Source: Plutella xylostella
Taxonomy: Eukaryota > Arthropoda > Insecta > Lepidoptera > Plutellidae
Reading direction: 5' to 3'
DNA: 64,000 bases
Assembly: GCF_932276165.1 (NCBI RefSeq)
Contig: NC_064005.1
Span: 4,774,001 to 4,838,000 of the forward strand
The first letter of the stretch is position 1. Each line of letters opens with the position of its first letter. The position numbers and the translations under genes were made by a program. Positions 12,480-24,260 of this stretch are shown here, piece after piece. Under the pieces are notes generated by a model that had not been told where the DNA came from, ran no database searches, and worked only from the letters and a program-made list of their open reading frames with translations.

Positions 12480-13340
12480 ATTATCTTTCAGTGTACCGAC
12501 ACATCTGATTGCTGTAAGAGCCTGATAAGCTCTTCGAACGAGTCATACCTCTGTGGTGGTACGGTTTCGACCTTTCGGACAGTCAGTTTGGCATCCGAAA
12601 TGCGGATTGGAATAGTGGGTACAATACTTTGCGTTCGTTCACTGTCGGAGCAGGATAAGGAGCAGGATAAGAAGGAGCAGAACCACGGGCGAGTTGTTGC
12701 GCTGGCTGTTTGCTTAAAAATAGTAACCGCGTTCAACTCTATCCCCTAGAGGGCGAACCTTTAGGGCGGCTCTTGTATACCATCACTTGTCTTCTCTATC
12801 TCGTCATCTGCAGAAAATTGACAGAGGTCATACGTGTCTAACAGGGGAGAGGGTTTGTTTTCACTGAAGAAGTTCAGTTGCGGAGTTCCACAGCGGTAGG
12901 TCTTGGACCCCTCTGCTGTGGAACTTGGCATACAACGCGGTCCTGCAAATCAAGCTCGCAAACGGCGTTAGCACAGTGCATTTTTCTAATGTCACACAGG
13001 TCGTGAGGTAGGCTGAGAGCCTCCTTCGGGGATGACATCCCAATGATTCATTACGAAAAAATTGCTGCAGCTGTGCTCGCCATGCAGTGCATGGGCTACT
13101 TCCGAATCTGGGGGGCTGTTGCAAAGGAGTCCGTTGCCTCTATACGGTACGGGTTCCGTGCGATCTATGATCCTTCCGGGAGCACCTGTCTTGTCAAGTC
13201 GAAGAGAATGGCTCGTATTCGACGCAACCTGCAGTACTGGTGGGATTGGTTGGAGGACAGGACAGCAGGAAGCTGCAGCAGCCGTCATGCTGTGATTCGA
13301 CGCATAGATGCAAAAAAAAGTTGAAAGTAACTTCATGTTA
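12480..13340 (+). pseudogene. Degenerate non-LTR retrotransposon (LINE) reverse transcriptase fragment
   Basis: On the plus strand near 12879 a frame reads CGVPQ, followed after a frame change by a stretch reading LWNLAYNAVL at about 12914-12945. This resembles the conserved G-VPQGSVLGP-LWN block of R1/I-clade LINE reverse transcriptases. An in-frame stop and at least one frameshift separate the two parts, and the expected YADD catalytic block just downstream is not intact. Open frames on both strands over 12.49-13.34 kb are otherwise unrecognised. I call it a dead LINE fragment; the clade is a guess. Confidence 0.45.
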
Positions 13341-14450
13341 ATAAAATATTAGATCTTAACTTAACAACATAACATTGCAAAAAAAAATTAACATTGTTGA
13401 GTATGTTATTGTAATTTACTAAAGTAGTAATAAAAACAAAGGCTTATTGCATAGTTTTCGTTCACGTTCGCCTACATCGCACGTTGTATATGAGAATAAA
13501 GGGTATAATTACTAAGTTTTCTTGTTTAAAAATCACGGTTTGGGGTTTAGAGGAAAACAAATGGTAAAATGCGGAATACAGTTTTTTTTTTCGAATAAAG
13601 AGGAAAACATGTGAATTCAAAAAACGTTTCTATTGACACCAAAGAGTACTTTTCGCCGAGAAAAGTGGAGTTACAATGTTTGCGATCTAAAGTGATGATA
13701 GAACTAGAACTTATTTTTTCAGTTCACCTGCTGTTGAGTGAAATCGTAATTAGGTAAATGACTCCTTGACATGAAAATAACTTTTTTTTTATAATCGTTA
13801 TAACAAAACCGTTTTTTTTAATACAGCAATATTTGTAGGTGTACTTACAGTGAGCAAAAGAGCGCAGCAAGGTGTAAATTTTTTGGTTTTTAAGAAACAA
13901 AAATATTATTTCTATCATATCCCAAATACACATAAGTACTTAAAAAAAAATACACACTCTCGCCTTGTACTAATGTACTCCCTTGCGGGGGTACTTACAT
14001 GTTATTATTTTTCTGGTGACCTCCCCATATCCCTTTGCCAGCTACGTAACCTTTTGTGACACCCTGTATATGCAGAGTTCTGCAAACTACTGTTCTGCTT
14101 TTGAAACACCAAAAAAAAACAGGTCGTCTAACTAAAAGGTCACGTGACCAAAAAAAAATTATATGAAGAAGCGTTTTTTTCATGAATATAAAAAATTACG
14201 TAGGATAAAAGTTTTTCAGAGTGACGCCTGAGTAACGCCCTTTCGGCTAACTATACTTTTTTTATTACACGGGGGCAGAGTTTAATACAACACCCTAAAC
14301 TATTAAACTCTGATAATATTTTCGCGATTTTTTTACATTCTGATTTCATTTCCTGGCTTAGAAATAACATCAATAACATGCTGCACACGTAGGTTTCGGC
14401 ATAGTATTAAACCCTTTTTGCAACAACCTGTATAAATATCGGCACGGGTA
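13341..14450. other. AT-rich spacer with MITE and SINE fragments
   Basis: A fragment at about 13955-14000 (GCCTTGTACTAATGTACTCC) matches the SINE at 54137-54402. Ends of the CAGGGTGTTG MITE family appear at about 14052-14067 and 14415-14435, with the GCCGAAAGGG core in reverse orientation near 14236. These look like several overlapping, degraded insertions. No gene. Confidence 0.45.
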
Positions 14451-17400
14451 CGACTTTATATATAATTAATTATTAAATATTAAAAATACTTTCAAATAAA
14501 AATAAATATTTTCGTATCACAAAACAATATTACTTACTTAGTATATTTTTAACAAAGTGGCATGTCTTCACTTTTATGTTTTCGAGTACTATGTTAAAAT
14601 TTCATGTCATTGTCCGTAGAACGCCCCGCATACCTCAACCCCCCCTCACTAGATTTGACAGATTCTGATTTTCTTCCAGCTTTAGTGACAGCCTTAAGTA
14701 AAATTGTAGGTACTAGATATAAGTAAAAATTGTAATAGATTATAAGGAAAAAGTTGAAAAGATGCTCGAGGAGTTTCTTTCGCCATTTCTTTCCTTCTCA
14801 ATGACGGGGCCTTTGTGAAATGGTGGTAGATGACTATCGACAAATAATTGTAAAATTTTACGTCGATTAAACCATTTGAATTTGAATTTGAATTTGACTG
14901 ACTAAGCATAAACGCATATTTAGAGAAACTGCAGTATGTAGAGCTCAAAGCACGAAAAAGCTAATTTGGGGAACTAATATTGGAGCTGTAAGGCAAATGC
15001 TGGCAGTGCATAATTTGTGCAGCACTTTTGCTGTTCGGACGCAAGGCCAGTCGGCGGCTGAATCTTTTAGCAGCCGGTTCAGCGTGTGGACCTGCTATCT
15101 GAAACATAAGGGTAGGTATAAAACAGTTATTACGGCTGGTAATTATTAGTTTTTAAGTCACCTAATGTATTAATTAGTTGTAGTATAGATTAGTAATAAG
15201 TAAGTAGCTGATTGAATAATTTTGAAGAAGCTCATTGCGGGTATCAAGACTAAGCTTCTTAAACATTTTTGTGCCAGTTTTGGAGATACTCCTGTTCATG
15301 TAAACTTCAGTTCTGTATGGGAGGCACAACAAAACTAAGGAAACCAGGACCTTACTAAGGTGACCCGGTTGTGGCGCTACAAGTCGTACTCAGAGGATAC
15401 GGATACGAGAGCAGAATGTTGTGGCTCTCCTTGAAAATGATTAAATGTAAAGGACATGATAAGAGTGGGATGATGATATTGATGATGACCCCACAATACT
15501 AAGGTACAACCACAATTTTTTCAGCCTTTTTGTATCTTTTAAAGTAAGTAAAAATGTACAGCGAAAATCGGGTGGCTCGCTTAGATTCGTGAGCATATGT
15601 GTGTATCTTTTAACACTGTACTATTTGTACAGTGGGAAAAGTGTATATTTTACAGTTGTGGAGTTCTAAACGAAGCAGGCTAAGTATCACAAAGTGACCA
15701 GCCGCGCCGCTCCTGGCGCGGTAGCGGGCAGACAACGACTACTGGGTCCATAATTCTAACACTACGAGGTACACTTCCAAGACTAAGCACAATAAAAGGG
15801 CAAGTGAAAATAATTATTAAAATGGTGACCATAAGTTTCTCCATTGAATACATAAATGACGACCAATCCCAAGCGGACAAAATGTTAACTTCAAAAGAAA
15901 CACTGTCAATAACTTCACTGTCAAAACGTCAAAGAGGGTCAAAGCGTATCCCGAAACAAAGATGATCTATGCTATGAATTACCTACTACAAATTAAAACA
16001 ATGGCCGTCATACGGTACCAGTATTGTCCTATTGTCCATGTCCATGCATATCCAGCCATGATTTGAGTAAAATAGTCTGCTAGTACGTATATCGAGTTAT
16101 AAAAACCAACTAGGTATAAGTTATTGACGAACTGGATCGGTCAGAATCATCATCATAACATTAGACAAGGACCAAAACGACATAAACTCCAACAATACGT
16201 TCCTCAGAATTTTCAGACATCTTCTCACATTCTCCTTGTTATGAGAGCTACCAGGCTACGTCAACGAGTAATGCACGCGCAGAAATTCGTTTGTAAGTCC
16301 GCAAAAGTGCAGTGAGCATGGTGTCAGTAGTCGAGTGTCCGCACAAAAAGTCGGGCGAAGGTCGCCGCCGCCGTGGCCCCAGGCTAGCTCCACTCTGCGG
16401 TTCACTTTACTTGGCTCGGAAAATTCAGCTTTTTCATCATTTTACTACGTTCTGCACTGGCCCGGTATCAACGAAACTTGGATGTAGCTGTTGAATTTCA
16501 ACTCTAAAAGCCTGTTTCACATTATGAGGTTCTAAGAATGTTAGGTGTGATTGTCTGAAATCATTTAGCATTTATTTTCACGACATGAATGACTTATTTA
16601 GCCTAATTCAGTAGCGATACGAGATCTTATTGCGCTGACGTTGATATAAAAAATGAATAGGGTTTTTTTATTGGTACATATTAAGGAAAATTAAATATTT
16701 TTTACGAGAATCTAAACAACATTTTAACACAAAACTTATAACTGGATAAAATTAAATATGCACTACTAACTAACTAAATTATCAAACTAAGTAGGTATAA
16801 ATATAAACCAAAAACGCTATACTACATTATTAAACTAATAAAGAACTAAGAATTAAATATATATATATATAGCTTAAAGACGATAAACTAAAACTGACCT
16901 GTTGGGGGCGGTCCGGTATATGTCTGGTGCATGTTAAAATTAAATTGTAAAGTGAAAAGTATTAAAACAAACGCATAGAAGATGTAACGGAACGATTCTA
17001 TACGAAATTCTTACTAGGTAAATCCTGATAATTTAGATAGCTACCAAAAATTGTACTTGAACTTGATAATGACTCGGCTACTTGTAATTATTAACTATGT
17101 CCTAATTACTTCAGAATATCTCCAAACTACCCTCAACTGCCTCAACAGGCACTTACTTACATGAATGATTTACATAAAGTATGTAATCAATGCAACACGT
17201 ACATCCGGCTAGCTTATATCCGACTGGTAGGTATAACTTGGATGTAGTTAGTCATGCATATTCGTGACTCAGGCGGTAGCACTTAGTTCCTAGAATTGAC
17301 GCGCGGAGGGTGGCGCTGTGGTCGCTATTAGGTACGCTGGTATTTGAAGGATAAAACATTTATTTAAGTTTGAAAATCGAATTGAAATCCTTTTAGGAAA

Positions 17401-18394
17401 ACTCAAATGCACAACAGATATACGTGACTTGATGATTAGAATCGATATGTAATTTTTTCCTCTGGCTTCCTCATGCAGCCCCTACCAGCCACACGTCTAA
17501 GTTCACAATAGAGGTCAGCCGGTGGACTACTCGTAGGTACTTGTGGAGGACACGAGGTAGCTACTACCCTATTCTGAAGCACACGCCTTCAAAATTGGGT
17601 GTCTAGCACACCATATAACGCAATAATAATAGCGACCATTTTGTGCGGTAATTTCTTACACGCCTACATTATAAAGGCGTGAGGTTGAGAATACTCCTTG
17701 GAAAACCTAAAGAAATAAAAATTTCTAAACAAACGGATACGAGTAGAACGATGACCAAAAAAAACCTTCAACAAACTCATTTCAGTTCTATACCTACTTT
17801 TCATAGTTTCATAGAAACCACTAGCGCCCTCACTAACCAACTAGTGCGAAACTTGGGGATGATGTTTGTACAAATTGTGAAATACTGCTCGTCGCCGGTC
17901 GATGGCGCCACCGTCCGCGTCTACTCGTCTGTACAATCTGTAGCCCTTAATTCCTAATACATACCTGCAACATTATTATATCAATACTGATAAGCTGGGT
18001 GCATGAAAGGAGCCTCCCAGTTGGAGATGCCAAAGGTACCTACTACATATTATCATATTCCATATCCGTGAAATTCCAACGGCTTTAAAATATTACATCC
18101 CCTTGTCATTCCTCGATGCGTAGGTCTTGTTTTGTGGCCATAGAAGTGGCACCTAAATTCAGTCGATTTCACATCTCTGTAAGCATTTCAGAGCTGCGTA
18201 GGTCTTGAGGCAGTCAAAGTCTCCACTGAGGCTAGACACAATAGCTGATTAAGTTTACTATCAGGGTGGAAAAGATAGATGAGGCAGCAGGCAAGGGTAG
18301 GTACCATAATTGTTAATTTCTACAGCGCATTCTTATGAAGGTGAGCACACTAAGAAGATATTTGCCAAATTAGCAAACTGTGCTATTGCATAAT
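14451..18394. other. Gene-free spacer
   Basis: AT-rich. A (TTTGAA)n run near 14874-14897 is probably the 3' tail of a retroelement. The stretch at 15340-15430 (GTTGTGGCTCTCCTTGAAAA) resembles the 3' coding end of an RTE-like LINE also seen at 34180-34215. No complete gene or supported exon is visible. Confidence 0.4.
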
Positions 18395-19697
18395 CAGGGT
18401 GTCCACTCAGAATGCTCGAAAAAATTCCCTGACTTTTCCCTGACTTTCCCTGACCATTTCAGAAATTTTCCCTGACCAGAGATCAAAATAAACAAAAGCT
18501 TGATTTGAAAGTTTTCCGTTCATTTGCTTCACACTTATTAAAAAACTTCGACTGCGTAAAATATTTATACAGGGGGCTGTAAAAAGTATATATCACGCCG
18601 AAAGAGACGAGAGTGGCTCAGACAGATCATTCATCATTCAAATATAATAATGATAAAACAAAAAAAAACTTGCATTTCCATACAAACTTTCAGGTCAGGT
18701 TTTACTATTTAGAAAAAAAAACGAATTTCAAAAACTCGTAGAACAAAAGTTGTTTCGAGTGACCCCCTGAGTCACCCCGTTTCGGCTATGTTCACCTACC
18801 ACTATTGCAACATTCTGTATAGAAAGCAATGATAAATTAAGTTTAAATTAAATAAGTACCTACCTACTTGATTTTGATGTACAACAAAGTTTAAATACGT
18901 TTATTTTGCCATAACGTGTAATTCTTTTTTGTATTTGCAAAAATTTAAAAATATTTTTTATTTTTCAAAATGTCTTTTAGTTAGAACTATTTAAAGCACA
19001 CTTATTGATGGTAGGATTATTACAGAGTGCTTTAAAAGTACGCCTCCTAATTTTTTTCAGAAAATGAGAGGTTGGAACCAGATGGATAAAACAAACTTTT
19101 AAATGTTGTACATAAAACTTGTACAAGTGCCAGGGGTATAGGGGTACAGGGTATAGGGCCTTAAAATCTTAGGGCCATCAAAACCGAAATAACTCGAATA
19201 AAGCGTGTTTAGCTTTGTAAATACAGTACTTAATTTATTTAATTACAACAAAACCGAAATCAAATATTTTCGTAGCGTTCCGCTGCCGGAGCAAAGTATG
19301 AGAATTGATCGATGAAATGAGTAGAGCACCAACACGTTATATGGGGGCTTATTTTTCATCACAAACTCCTAAAACAAAAATTGTTCAGAATGGCAAGCTG
19401 AGTCACACTCTTTTGAAAAAAATTAATGAACGGCACATCATTTTACTATTTAAAAAACTATGAACTGAGTCTGGAATGGCTAACGAGATTTTATTTTGTG
19501 ACTTATGTATTGTACGTTTAAAATGGAAGAAGAAAAATAATAACCATTAAAGGAAATGACTACAAAAAAATGCTTTACTAGTAATTTTTCCCTGACTTTC
19601 CAGGTGGCCCATCAATTTCACTGACTTTCCAGGACCACCTTGAGCTTCCCTGACTTTTCCCTGACTATCCCTGACTTTCCAGAAAGTGGACACCCTG
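18395..19697. mobile_element. DNA transposon remnant with CAGGGTGTCCACT ends
   Basis: The block opens with CAGGGTGTCCACT and closes with AGTGGACACCCTG, a perfect 13-bp terminal inverted repeat. Both outer flanks read ATAAT, a possible 5-bp target duplication. Subterminal regions carry many copies of CCCTGACTTTCC, a pattern often seen where transposase binds. About 1.3 kb, no transposase frame, so non-autonomous. A second MITE (18567-18821) has inserted inside it. hAT affinity is possible from the CAGGG start but the 5-bp duplication does not fit well, so I leave the superfamily open. Confidence 0.75.
18567..18821. mobile_element. MITE of the CAGGGTGTTG family nested in the 18.4-19.7 kb element
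   Basis: Left end ACAGGGGGCTGTAAAAAGTA, followed by GCCGAAAGAG; right part carries CACCCCGTTTCGGC and ends in a degraded TTGCAACATTCTGTATA. Same architecture as the copy at 11969-12230. Being inside the CAGGGTGTCCACT element, it is the younger of the two. Confidence 0.6.
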
Positions 19698-19959
19698 ATA
19701 ATGCTACCACCGATGGCCACTGTTACTGTTGGACTACTTCTTCTCCAAAAGAAAAACGTCGTGTAACACACTTAAACATAGTGTTCTCGCGCATGCAAGT
19801 TGCGGACAACTTCTTGATAAATAGTATTGCGAGACGTGAACCCGTGATGACCTCATGGCTGATAAGCTCACAACTAACATTCTACGCTACTTTGACTACT
19901 TAACTGCTAATATTTGAAAGCGAATAAGAGCAGGGTTTAAAAAAATATCTAGTCTTCCC

Positions 19960-20146
19960 GCGCGCTTCGCTTCGCCTTAAAAAGTTTTCCCGTGGGAATT
20001 CCGGGATAAAAAGTAGCCTATGTTCTTTCCCAGGGTCTAGACCGTATGTATACCAAATTTCATTTAAATCCGTTCAGTAGTTTTGGCGTGAAAAAGTAAC
20101 AGACAGACAGACAGACACAGTTACTTTCACATTTATAATATAAGTT
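19960..20146 (+). mobile_element. 3' end of a non-LTR retrotransposon (RTE-like)
   Basis: Contains a sequence well known from lepidopteran genomes: GCGCTTCGCTTCGCC, then CCGTGGGAATTCCGGGATAA, AAAAGTAGCCTATG, CCGTTCAGTAGTTTTGGCGTG, and a CAGACAGACAGACA run before an AT-rich end. A related fragment is at about 52440-52555. Only the 3' untranslated end is present, as expected for a 5'-truncated insertion. The RTE assignment is from memory of the family and is tentative. Confidence 0.6.
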
Positions 20147-20147
20147 A

Positions 20148-20265
20148 GGTAGGATGTTGAAAAAGTGGTATACTAAGCCGAAAAGGGGAGATTCAGGGGG
20201 TCAAGATTAACCCTCTGAGTCACCCCCTTTCGGCTTAATATACCACTTGTTCAACACTCTGTATA
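20148..20265. mobile_element. Short palindromic MITE
   Basis: About 118 bp that fold back on themselves almost entirely. The left arm reads GGATGTTGAAAAAGTGGTAT then ACTAAGCCGAAAAGGGG; the right arm is its near complement (CCCCCTTTCGGCTTAATATA then CCACTTGTTCAACACTC). This is the most compact member of the CAGGGTGTTG family in the window, with both ends joined directly. Confidence 0.8.
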
Positions 20266-21639
20266 GGTAATTTTTGAATACATATTACAATATCTTTGGA
20301 CATAAGTACAAAGGTAGGTATAGTATACAGAGTATACTGTCCATAACTCTAGTTTCTATCTGATGACATGACTCATATTCACAGTGATGTATTTAGTGAG
20401 GTGAATAATTCGTTAATAGGTATGCTAAGGCACTATACCAGTTACTAGTTATTATTTTGTATCTAACAAGTGGCTAAGGGTTTAATCCGAGTACACTGGC
20501 TGAACTGTCGTTGGGTAGGGTAGGATTGAAGTTCACGTGATAAGTAGAGACTACTTGACTAGATTTACTCAAATGAGAAACTGGACCATAAGATCCTAAA
20601 AAAAACCATTAAAGAATGCCATTTATCCATCCAAGTTTCGCAACAAATGCTCCAGTGGCGCTCGCAACAAAAAGGTACAAAGTGTACAATGAAGTCCGGC
20701 CCTGACTCACACGGACTTGGCTCAAGTGGTCATCAAGTCACACGATGACACATCAGCTAGTTGACTCGAGTGACGAGCTGGTGTACAATCGCAGGACGGT
20801 CATATCGGTAGTTATACAGATAAAACCATCTTAGAAATCCTCCCTGGGAGAATCGCGACAGGATTTAAGATATAATTAGTAAGTAACAAAACCTAGTCCA
20901 CCTCTATTGTTTTTAATAGTACACCTATAAGATATTTTAAATGGAGTTCTCCTAGCGTAGGCAAGTGGCGTTGTTTAGCATGTTCATACTATGAAATATG
21001 ACACCATGTGCTAAGAAGACCAAGCTGCTACTGTATTTTGTCAGATATCATAGATGAAAAATATTTGAACAAAAGGCTAGGTATAGCCTTATCAGGTTTA
21101 AACATAAGCTAATGGGAGAAGAACGACAAACCAAGGAAAATTGGCGGTAAACCAAACAATTGGTGGTCATCCAAGAGGGCCCAGCAGTGAGTCTGCTCTG
21201 TCAGTATCTGACCAGCCTGATTAGGATGATAAGAAGATTTTTTATCATTCACTGAAAAAGACGAGTTAAACTTTCATCGTTTACCTCGGAAATGCGAGTA
21301 AGTACCTATAGTAATTAGTAGGGAGCATGTATGCTCCTATTTCTATCTAGATATTGTGGTTCTTGCAATACCCAAAAAGATACTTAGGTATTCTTTAACC
21401 AATTTTCGGCGGACATACCAAACCGCTATAAGCTGGAAATAGGTTTCGTAGATCTAATAATGTTTATGATTTATAGGAAAGTATCTACTTACTTTTGTAA
21501 TGTGTACCAAATTTAGTGATCGGCTTACTTAAACTACGTAAAATAACAGAGGTTTTTAGATAAAAACACTAAACAGAAAGTTACATTTTTATTAGGGTGT
21601 CGGTATCTGCACCTGACTCTCTGGAATGGAACCTATGTG
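20266..21639. other. Gene-free spacer
   Basis: AT-rich, no recognised repeat family or coding frame. Confidence 0.4.
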
Positions 21640-21905
21640 CATATCGCTAAGGTCAACACTGCTTCCCTAAGCTTGGACCATTGCCCACCACCAGCACGCT
21701 GGCCCACTGCAAGTTGGTGATTTCACATATCTAGATGTGCCAAATCAAGATATGCAGGTTTGATCACGATGATTTCCATCACCGTAAGATCGATGGTAGG
21801 TATACATTGTACATACATTTTGGATCGAGGATTCGAACCCGCATCTCTAGCGTGAGAAGCCGGCGCTTGCCCGACTAAGCTACGATGAAAGTCGAAACAT
21901 ATCGA
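21640..21905 (-). mobile_element. tRNA-derived SINE
   Basis: Read on the minus strand it begins with a tRNA-like head: an A box-like GTAGCTTAGTCGGGCAAGCG and a B box GGGTTCGAATCC spaced as in polymerase III promoters. After the head come ATGTATACC-ATCG and GGTGATGG strings shared with the SINE at 52140-52320, then a body with AAATCACCAACTTGCAGTGG typical of lepidopteran repeats. The acceptor stem does not close well, so it is a SINE head and not a tRNA gene. Confidence 0.7.
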
Positions 21906-22079
21906 TAGAACAACGCGGACTCGAGTGTACCCTCTCAATGTTCGAAACAGATGAGCCACTTTTAACTAAGGTAGTGTCAAATACAGTAGAAATCACAAAA
22001 AAACACCTATTGGCTACATTCATCAGAGTAACTTAATTAACTTCATTCACCAAGAAAATCAAGCCCAGCTGAAACCGAG

Positions 22080-22210
22080 AACAAAAGATTGCGCCTATAT
22101 CGGTGGGTCTTTCAGAAGGCCAGCGAGGAGCGGTGGGCCAGCCCGGCCCACACCCCGCCCGCTTCCGGTGGCCGGCTGCCCCGGCCGCTTCCGGGAAACT
22201 TCACTCAGAT
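22080..22210. promoter_or_regulatory. Very GC-rich block
   Basis: A short block of GGCCGG and CCGCTTCCGG runs. CTTCCGG is the core of ETS-factor sites, present twice. No frame or splice evidence; the regulatory role is inferred from composition only. Confidence 0.25.
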
Positions 22211-22599
22211 TTCCAATAATTACTGACGCAAATAATTAAATCGTGTTGTCATTCATGAAGCTTGCATTGATAAAAGAATCGAGTTTTTGTCCCGATGCTT
22301 TTCCAGCATCTGCTAATTTTAGATTTTAAATACCTGGGTACCTTTGTTCGAATAAATAAAGTTGTTTCCCTACGCTAATGCGACTGCGATCCCGTAAAGC
22401 AAAGTAGACCTTTCCCTCCTCTACTAAGGGATGGATTTGGATAGCGCAGAATCGAACATTAGAGCTAGTATGTATTTCTGTTTAGATCGAAATCTTAATA
22501 ATACCAAGTGTTAAGTGCCAAGTTCCTAATGCTAAAAGCATGTATTCAGCCCCTTGTTTTCGCTAACAGGTTACCTAAGGCATAATCAAAAATAAGAAA

Positions 22600-22920
22600 A
22601 GTATAAACAAAGTTTTTTTTGGAAGGCTTCCGCTGGCCCGAAATAGAATTAGCTCTTAATTTGAGTTTAATTAGGCAACGGCGGTTTTGCAACAGTTTCT
22701 GCTACAGAAACGTGGACTTGGTAAGAGGTAGCCGAAGTTGCAGGACAGCCGAAACTACAGCTCTACGTATAGAGGCATATCCCGCAGCCAGACCGAAATA
22801 GATAGGCAGAGAGTTGTTCTTTGTATCAGCCCCTAAATAGAGTGCGTAATAGAAAGGGGAGGCCGGAGGGAGAGGCCCCCTCCCGCGCCGCGCATGCGCC
22901 CCGCGCACCCACACTGCTAT
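22600..22920. promoter_or_regulatory. GC-rich island with NRF1-type palindrome
   Basis: At 22890-22899 the decamer GCGCATGCGC is a full NRF1-type palindromic site, preceded by GC-box-like CCCCCTCCCGCGCC. NRF1 sites commonly lie in housekeeping promoters. No adjacent exon was identified on either strand, so any associated transcript is unknown. Confidence 0.35.
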
Positions 22921-24084
22921 ATCGGTTTTATTACAACGCTCTACTATATTTTCAAAGGCTCAGTATTGTTTTTGTAATAATAGTAGGTAATAAGACTAAT
23001 AAGTTATTAGTTTATGGCCAAATATAGGAAACAATACGAAACTGCGATATTAAAGGCGACAGATGCCGTAACTAGCCCATCACCTAGCTATTGGCTGTAC
23101 GAATATAACATAGAAATACCTACCCACATACGTAACGTTTCTTGCCAAAAATACACCTACTAATTTGATTTAATTTAGTTCTATTGCAAATACTGAAAAA
23201 TGCTTGTGATCCTAATCCAAGCCAGTAGGTATGTAGGGACCTCCTAAGATAAATAATGAATAATAACTGTAGCTCGAGTCCCCTGCCCCTGCGAACAAAA
23301 ACGATCGTCGCTTTTGAACGCGGCTGTTCCCTCTTCAGCTGCATGGCATGGGAGCGTCCTAAAACGTGGTTATTATGCCGAGGGTAGCCGCCACCCGGCC
23401 GTCAGATGCGCCTCGGCGCCGCACGTGTTTCCGAACTGCGCACAATGGAACGCAACCGTCCAAAATGGCTGACGCCACTTTCCCGCGTTTTTCTTTTTCT
23501 ACTCTGTGAGTTGATGAGTTTAGAAAACTCTTGCCAGCGTCTGTAGTCTGCACTAACGTCAGGTTTCTGCGTCTAGAAACTCTAGAACTCTGATTAAATT
23601 AAAGCCAGCAAAAGGAAGAAATATTATAAAGCTGCATGTTTTCAGCTTCATGGGACAGGTTTTTTAAAGTTTTATATTTAACCTGGTACATCCTGTATAT
23701 TAATATCTAAAGGACAAAAACAAAAGTTGTTCAGAATGACGAGTTATTTCAGTGTCTTTCAGATTGGCAATTTTCTGTCGGGTAAATCTTGTTTTTTTTT
23801 ACTTACCTATATTTTTGTGGAAATGAACGTCCTCAAAAAGTATTTTTACCTATCACAAAGTTATAGCATAACGGAGTGCTATCAAGTAATCCAATTAGAA
23901 TAATAAGAGCCAGTTTTACACCTGTGACGAAGTAGAGTACCTAAAGCAGAACTAGAGTATGGAATGCAGCGCTGCCTGTGATTGAGTGGGACTAAAGCTG
24001 GGTCTTAGGTAGAGTCAAGTAAGAAACTGGGCCTAAATCTAGGCTCCAACAGTCGCTAGCCCATCAAAATGTTCCTAATGGACT
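22921..24084. other. Spacer with a GC-rich patch
   Basis: A CpG-rich patch at 23370-23500 contains CACGTG, AAAATGGC (a Pho/YY1-like core) and TTTCCCGCG (E2F-like). A degraded CAGGGTGTTG-type MITE end is visible near 23680. No gene. Confidence 0.3.
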
Positions 24085-24260
24085 TATTTTATTTAATTCT
24101 TTATTGTACAAATATTACAAATAAAAGTACAAAGGGTGGACTTAATGCTAAAAGCATTTTCTGCCAGTCAACCCGCAGGAGGTACAGGAAAAATTGGTAA
24201 TAAGGTGTACAAAAAAATAAGTATGTTAATTACCTGATAAGTATGTTCGCTACTAGTTGC
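24085..24260 (-). mobile_element. 3' end of a LINE, minus orientation
   Basis: The strings AAAGGGTGGACTTAATGC, TTTTCTGCCAGTCAACC and CAGGAGGTACAGG are typical of a LINE 3' untranslated region common in Lepidoptera, here reversed, with a TTTATTTAATTC tail at the left edge. Only the 3' end is present. Confidence 0.45.

Noticed and set aside
21830..21905. tRNA gene on the minus strand
   Set aside because: A and B boxes are present but the acceptor and anticodon stems do not pair properly and the body continues as a SINE shared with 52,140-52,320.
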